This document shows positions 13,524-14,806 of a DNA stretch of 14,806 bases, in pieces; the stretch's first letter is position 1; every line of letters begins with the position of its first letter. The notes beneath the pieces were generated by a model. The model searched no databases. It was not told the DNA's origin and worked only from the letters and a program-made list of their open reading frames with translations. The position numbers and the translations under genes are program-made. Location: contig DPLL01000318.1 of NCBI GenBank assembly GCA_003542015.1, forward strand, positions 8,217-23,022. Direction: 5' to 3'. The DNA is from Microcoleaceae cyanobacterium UBA9251 (lineage in GTDB: Bacteria > Cyanobacteriota > Cyanobacteriia > Cyanobacteriales > Microcoleaceae).

Positions 13524-14615
13524 ATGACTAACGACTATTCCGATTTTTTGCCTCAACTGCGTGCCTCAACTGAGCAATTATTGAAAAGATTAGACTGTTT
13601 CGATCGAGCACAGGTATTAGCGATCGGAGATTTGACCTTGGACGAGTTTGTTACCGGACAAGTAGAGCGAATTTCCCGCGAAGCACCAGTGTTGATTTTG
13701 CGCTACGAAAATACTCGGCAAGTACCGGGAGGTGGCGCAAATGCTGTCTATAATTTAGCCAAACTGGGAGGCCAAGTAAAAGTTGCTGGTTTGGTGGGAA
13801 AAGATGACCAAGGAAAGGCTTTGTGCGGTATTTTTGAGGCTGCGGGAATTGATACGGCTGGCATTTTCGTCGATTCCCAGCGTCCAACAGTCACCAAAAC
13901 TCGCATTTCCGGGCACGCGCGGCAGTCTGTGACTCAGCAAATTGTCCGAGTCGATCGCAAATCCGACGAGTTACCAAATTTAGATTTGCAGTTACAATTA
14001 GCAGATTATATCCGCCAGCAAATACCGACAGTAGATGCAGTGGTTTGTTCCGACTACGGCGACGGAGTGTTGACTAATTTGGCGATCGAATCGGCGGTTG
14101 TTCGTGGTAAAACAATTGTGGATGCTCAAACAAATTTGCAGCGATATTCTGGAGCAATGTTATTTACTCCGAACTTGCCAGAAGCCGAACAAGCAGTCGG
14201 ATATGCTATTAATAATTCTCAAACTTTAATGCAAGCAGGACGCGATTTGTTGAACTTAACTCAAGCTCAAAAAATCCTAATTACTCGCGGTGAAGAAGGG
14301 ATGAGTTTATTTGAAAGGGTGAAGGTTGAAGCCATCAAAAACTCACCCCCTCCAACCTCCACTTGCCAATCCGGGGAATTTTCAATTCAAAGTTGGGATA
14401 TTCCCCCTTTTAACAAGACTGATGTATTTGACGTAACCGGTGCTGGGGATACAGTAGTAGCAGCAATGACTTTAGCTTTGTGCGTCGGTGCATCTGGTTG
14501 GGAAGCGGCGGTTTTGGGCAATTTAGCGGCTAGCATTGTCGTGCGTCAATTCGGTACGGCGACGACAACAACAGAGGAGATGAAAGAAGCTCTGAAAGCG
14601 ATGATTTATGAGTAG
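13524..14615 (+). CDS. PfkB-family carbohydrate kinase, HldE/RfaE kinase-like
   Basis: This is a 363-residue ATP-dependent sugar kinase of the ribokinase fold. LAIGDLTLDEFVTGQVERIS (32-51) followed by REAPVLILR, and QVPGGGANAVYNLAKLGG (66-83), match the N-terminal kinase domain of HldE/RfaE, which phosphorylates D-glycero-D-manno-heptose 7-phosphate at C1 for lipopolysaccharide heptose. The PfkB signature DVTGAGDTVVAA (303-314) holds the catalytic base Asp309. The nucleotidyltransferase half of bifunctional HldE is absent, so this is a stand-alone kinase; its sugar may differ from heptose. A Ser/Pro-rich insertion (SPPPTSTCQSGE, about 274-285) lies before the signature. The ATG at 13524 is preferred; a TTG at 13470 would add 18 unconserved residues. 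Neither has a Shine-Dalgarno, although GGGAGGA occurs at about 13431 with no usable start near it. Confidence 0.9.
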   Translation: MTNDYSDFLPQLRASTEQLLKRLDCFDRAQVLAIGDLTLDEFVTGQVERISREAPVLILRYENTRQVPGGGANAVYNLAKLGGQVKVAGLVGKDDQGKALCGIFEAAGIDTAGIFVDSQRPTVTKTRISGHARQSVTQQIVRVDRKSDELPNLDLQLQLADYIRQQIPTVDAVVCSDYGDGVLTNLAIESAVVRGKTIVDAQTNLQRYSGAMLFTPNLPEAEQAVGYAINNSQTLMQAGRDLLNLTQAQKILITRGEEGMSLFERVKVEAIKNSPPPTSTCQSGEFSIQSWDIPPFNKTDVFDVTGAGDTVVAAMTLALCVGASGWEAAVLGNLAASIVVRQFGTATTTTEEMKEALKAMIYE

Positions 14616-14619
14616 TAAT

Positions 14620-14636
14620 TTGGCAGTTGGCAGTTG
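14620..14636 (+). repeat. heptamer repeat TTGGCAG
   Basis: TTGGCAG occurs twice in tandem (14620-14626, 14627-14633) followed by a partial TTGG, starting just after the kinase stop codon. It is the first of three different 7-bp repeat families in this tail. Confidence 0.7.
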
Positions 14637-14665
14637 GTTATTTGTGGGTTATTTGTTGGTAGGAA

Positions 14666-14686
14666 GAATTAAGAATTAAGAATTAA
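14666..14686 (+). repeat. heptamer repeat GAATTAA
   Basis: There are three exact tandem copies of GAATTAA, at 14666-14672, 14673-14679 and 14680-14686. The third ends five bases before the long AATTCCC array begins. Confidence 0.85.
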
Positions 14687-14691
14687 TAACT

Positions 14692-14806
14692 AATTCCCAA
14701 TTCCCAATTCCCAATTCCCAATTCCCAATTCCCAATTCCCAAATCCCAATTCCCAATTCCCAATTCCCAAATCCCAATTCCCAATTCCCAATTCCCAATT
14801 CCCAAT
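14692..14806 (+). repeat. heptamer tandem array AATTCCC, at least 16 units
   Basis: Sixteen full units and a partial one run from 14692 to the window edge with perfect 7-bp phase. Fourteen are AATTCCC; units 8 (14741) and 12 (14769) are AAATCCC. The variants are four units (28 bp) apart, suggesting that a block of four was duplicated. Heptanucleotide tandem repeats (STRR-like) are known from cyanobacteria. There is no gene here and the array continues beyond the window. Confidence 0.97.

Noticed and set aside
1..14806. tRNA or rRNA genes
   Set aside because: No cloverleaf with a GTTCRA-type T loop and no rRNA core sequences were seen on either strand.

Overview
This window looks like chromosome from a filamentous cyanobacterium, probably Oscillatoriales (Microcoleus/Oscillatoria-like; genus is an inference). 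The evidence is many HIP1 palindromes (GCGATCGC), a cyanobacterial-type CRISPR repeat, cyanobacterial-style purN and lipA products, and heptanucleotide tandem repeats. No rRNA, tRNA, cas gene or intact transposase is visible.

Layout. (1) 1-515: the end of an upstream gene with a strong terminator, then about 420 bp without a protein gene. It holds several hairpins, a candidate structured RNA and a 37-bp imperfect direct repeat whose second copy abuts the CRISPR array. (2) 516-1890: CRISPR array of 18 repeats and 17 spacers. The repeat's conserved end places transcription on the minus strand, so the leader lies at about 1891-2030. (3) 2183-6553 (-): a 1456-residue hybrid histidine kinase (CHASE4, HAMP, PAS, GAF, HisKA, HATPase, REC, REC, HPt), pointing at the array, with a tiny ATGA-coupled ORF at its end. 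(4) 6554-8248: a decaying region with dense palindromes, a frameshifted small cyanobacterial gene (-) and a truncated, frameshifted FAD-dependent oxidoreductase (+). (5) 8249-10504: purN (-), a GNAT acetyltransferase (-) and a lone sugar-type ABC permease (+) with a near-consensus promoter. (6) 10505-11421: a 48-residue membrane protein gene (-) with a good Shine-Dalgarno, directly downstream of a transposase-less IS200/IS605-like remnant. (7) 11422-14615: lipA (-), a response regulator with a coiled-coil tail (+) and a PfkB/HldE-like sugar kinase (+). (8) 14620-14806: three successive families of 7-bp tandem repeats running off the window.

The genes do not form one pathway. They are mostly single-gene units: purine synthesis (purN), lipoate synthesis (lipA), a sugar kinase and permease, and two separate signalling genes. 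The least explained material is non-coding or very small: the RNA-like segment beside the array, the interlocking palindromes at 7021-7101, and three short genes at 2079-2186, 7315-7520 and 10709-10855. I see no convincing complete new defence or regulatory system; the array has no cas genes within the window.
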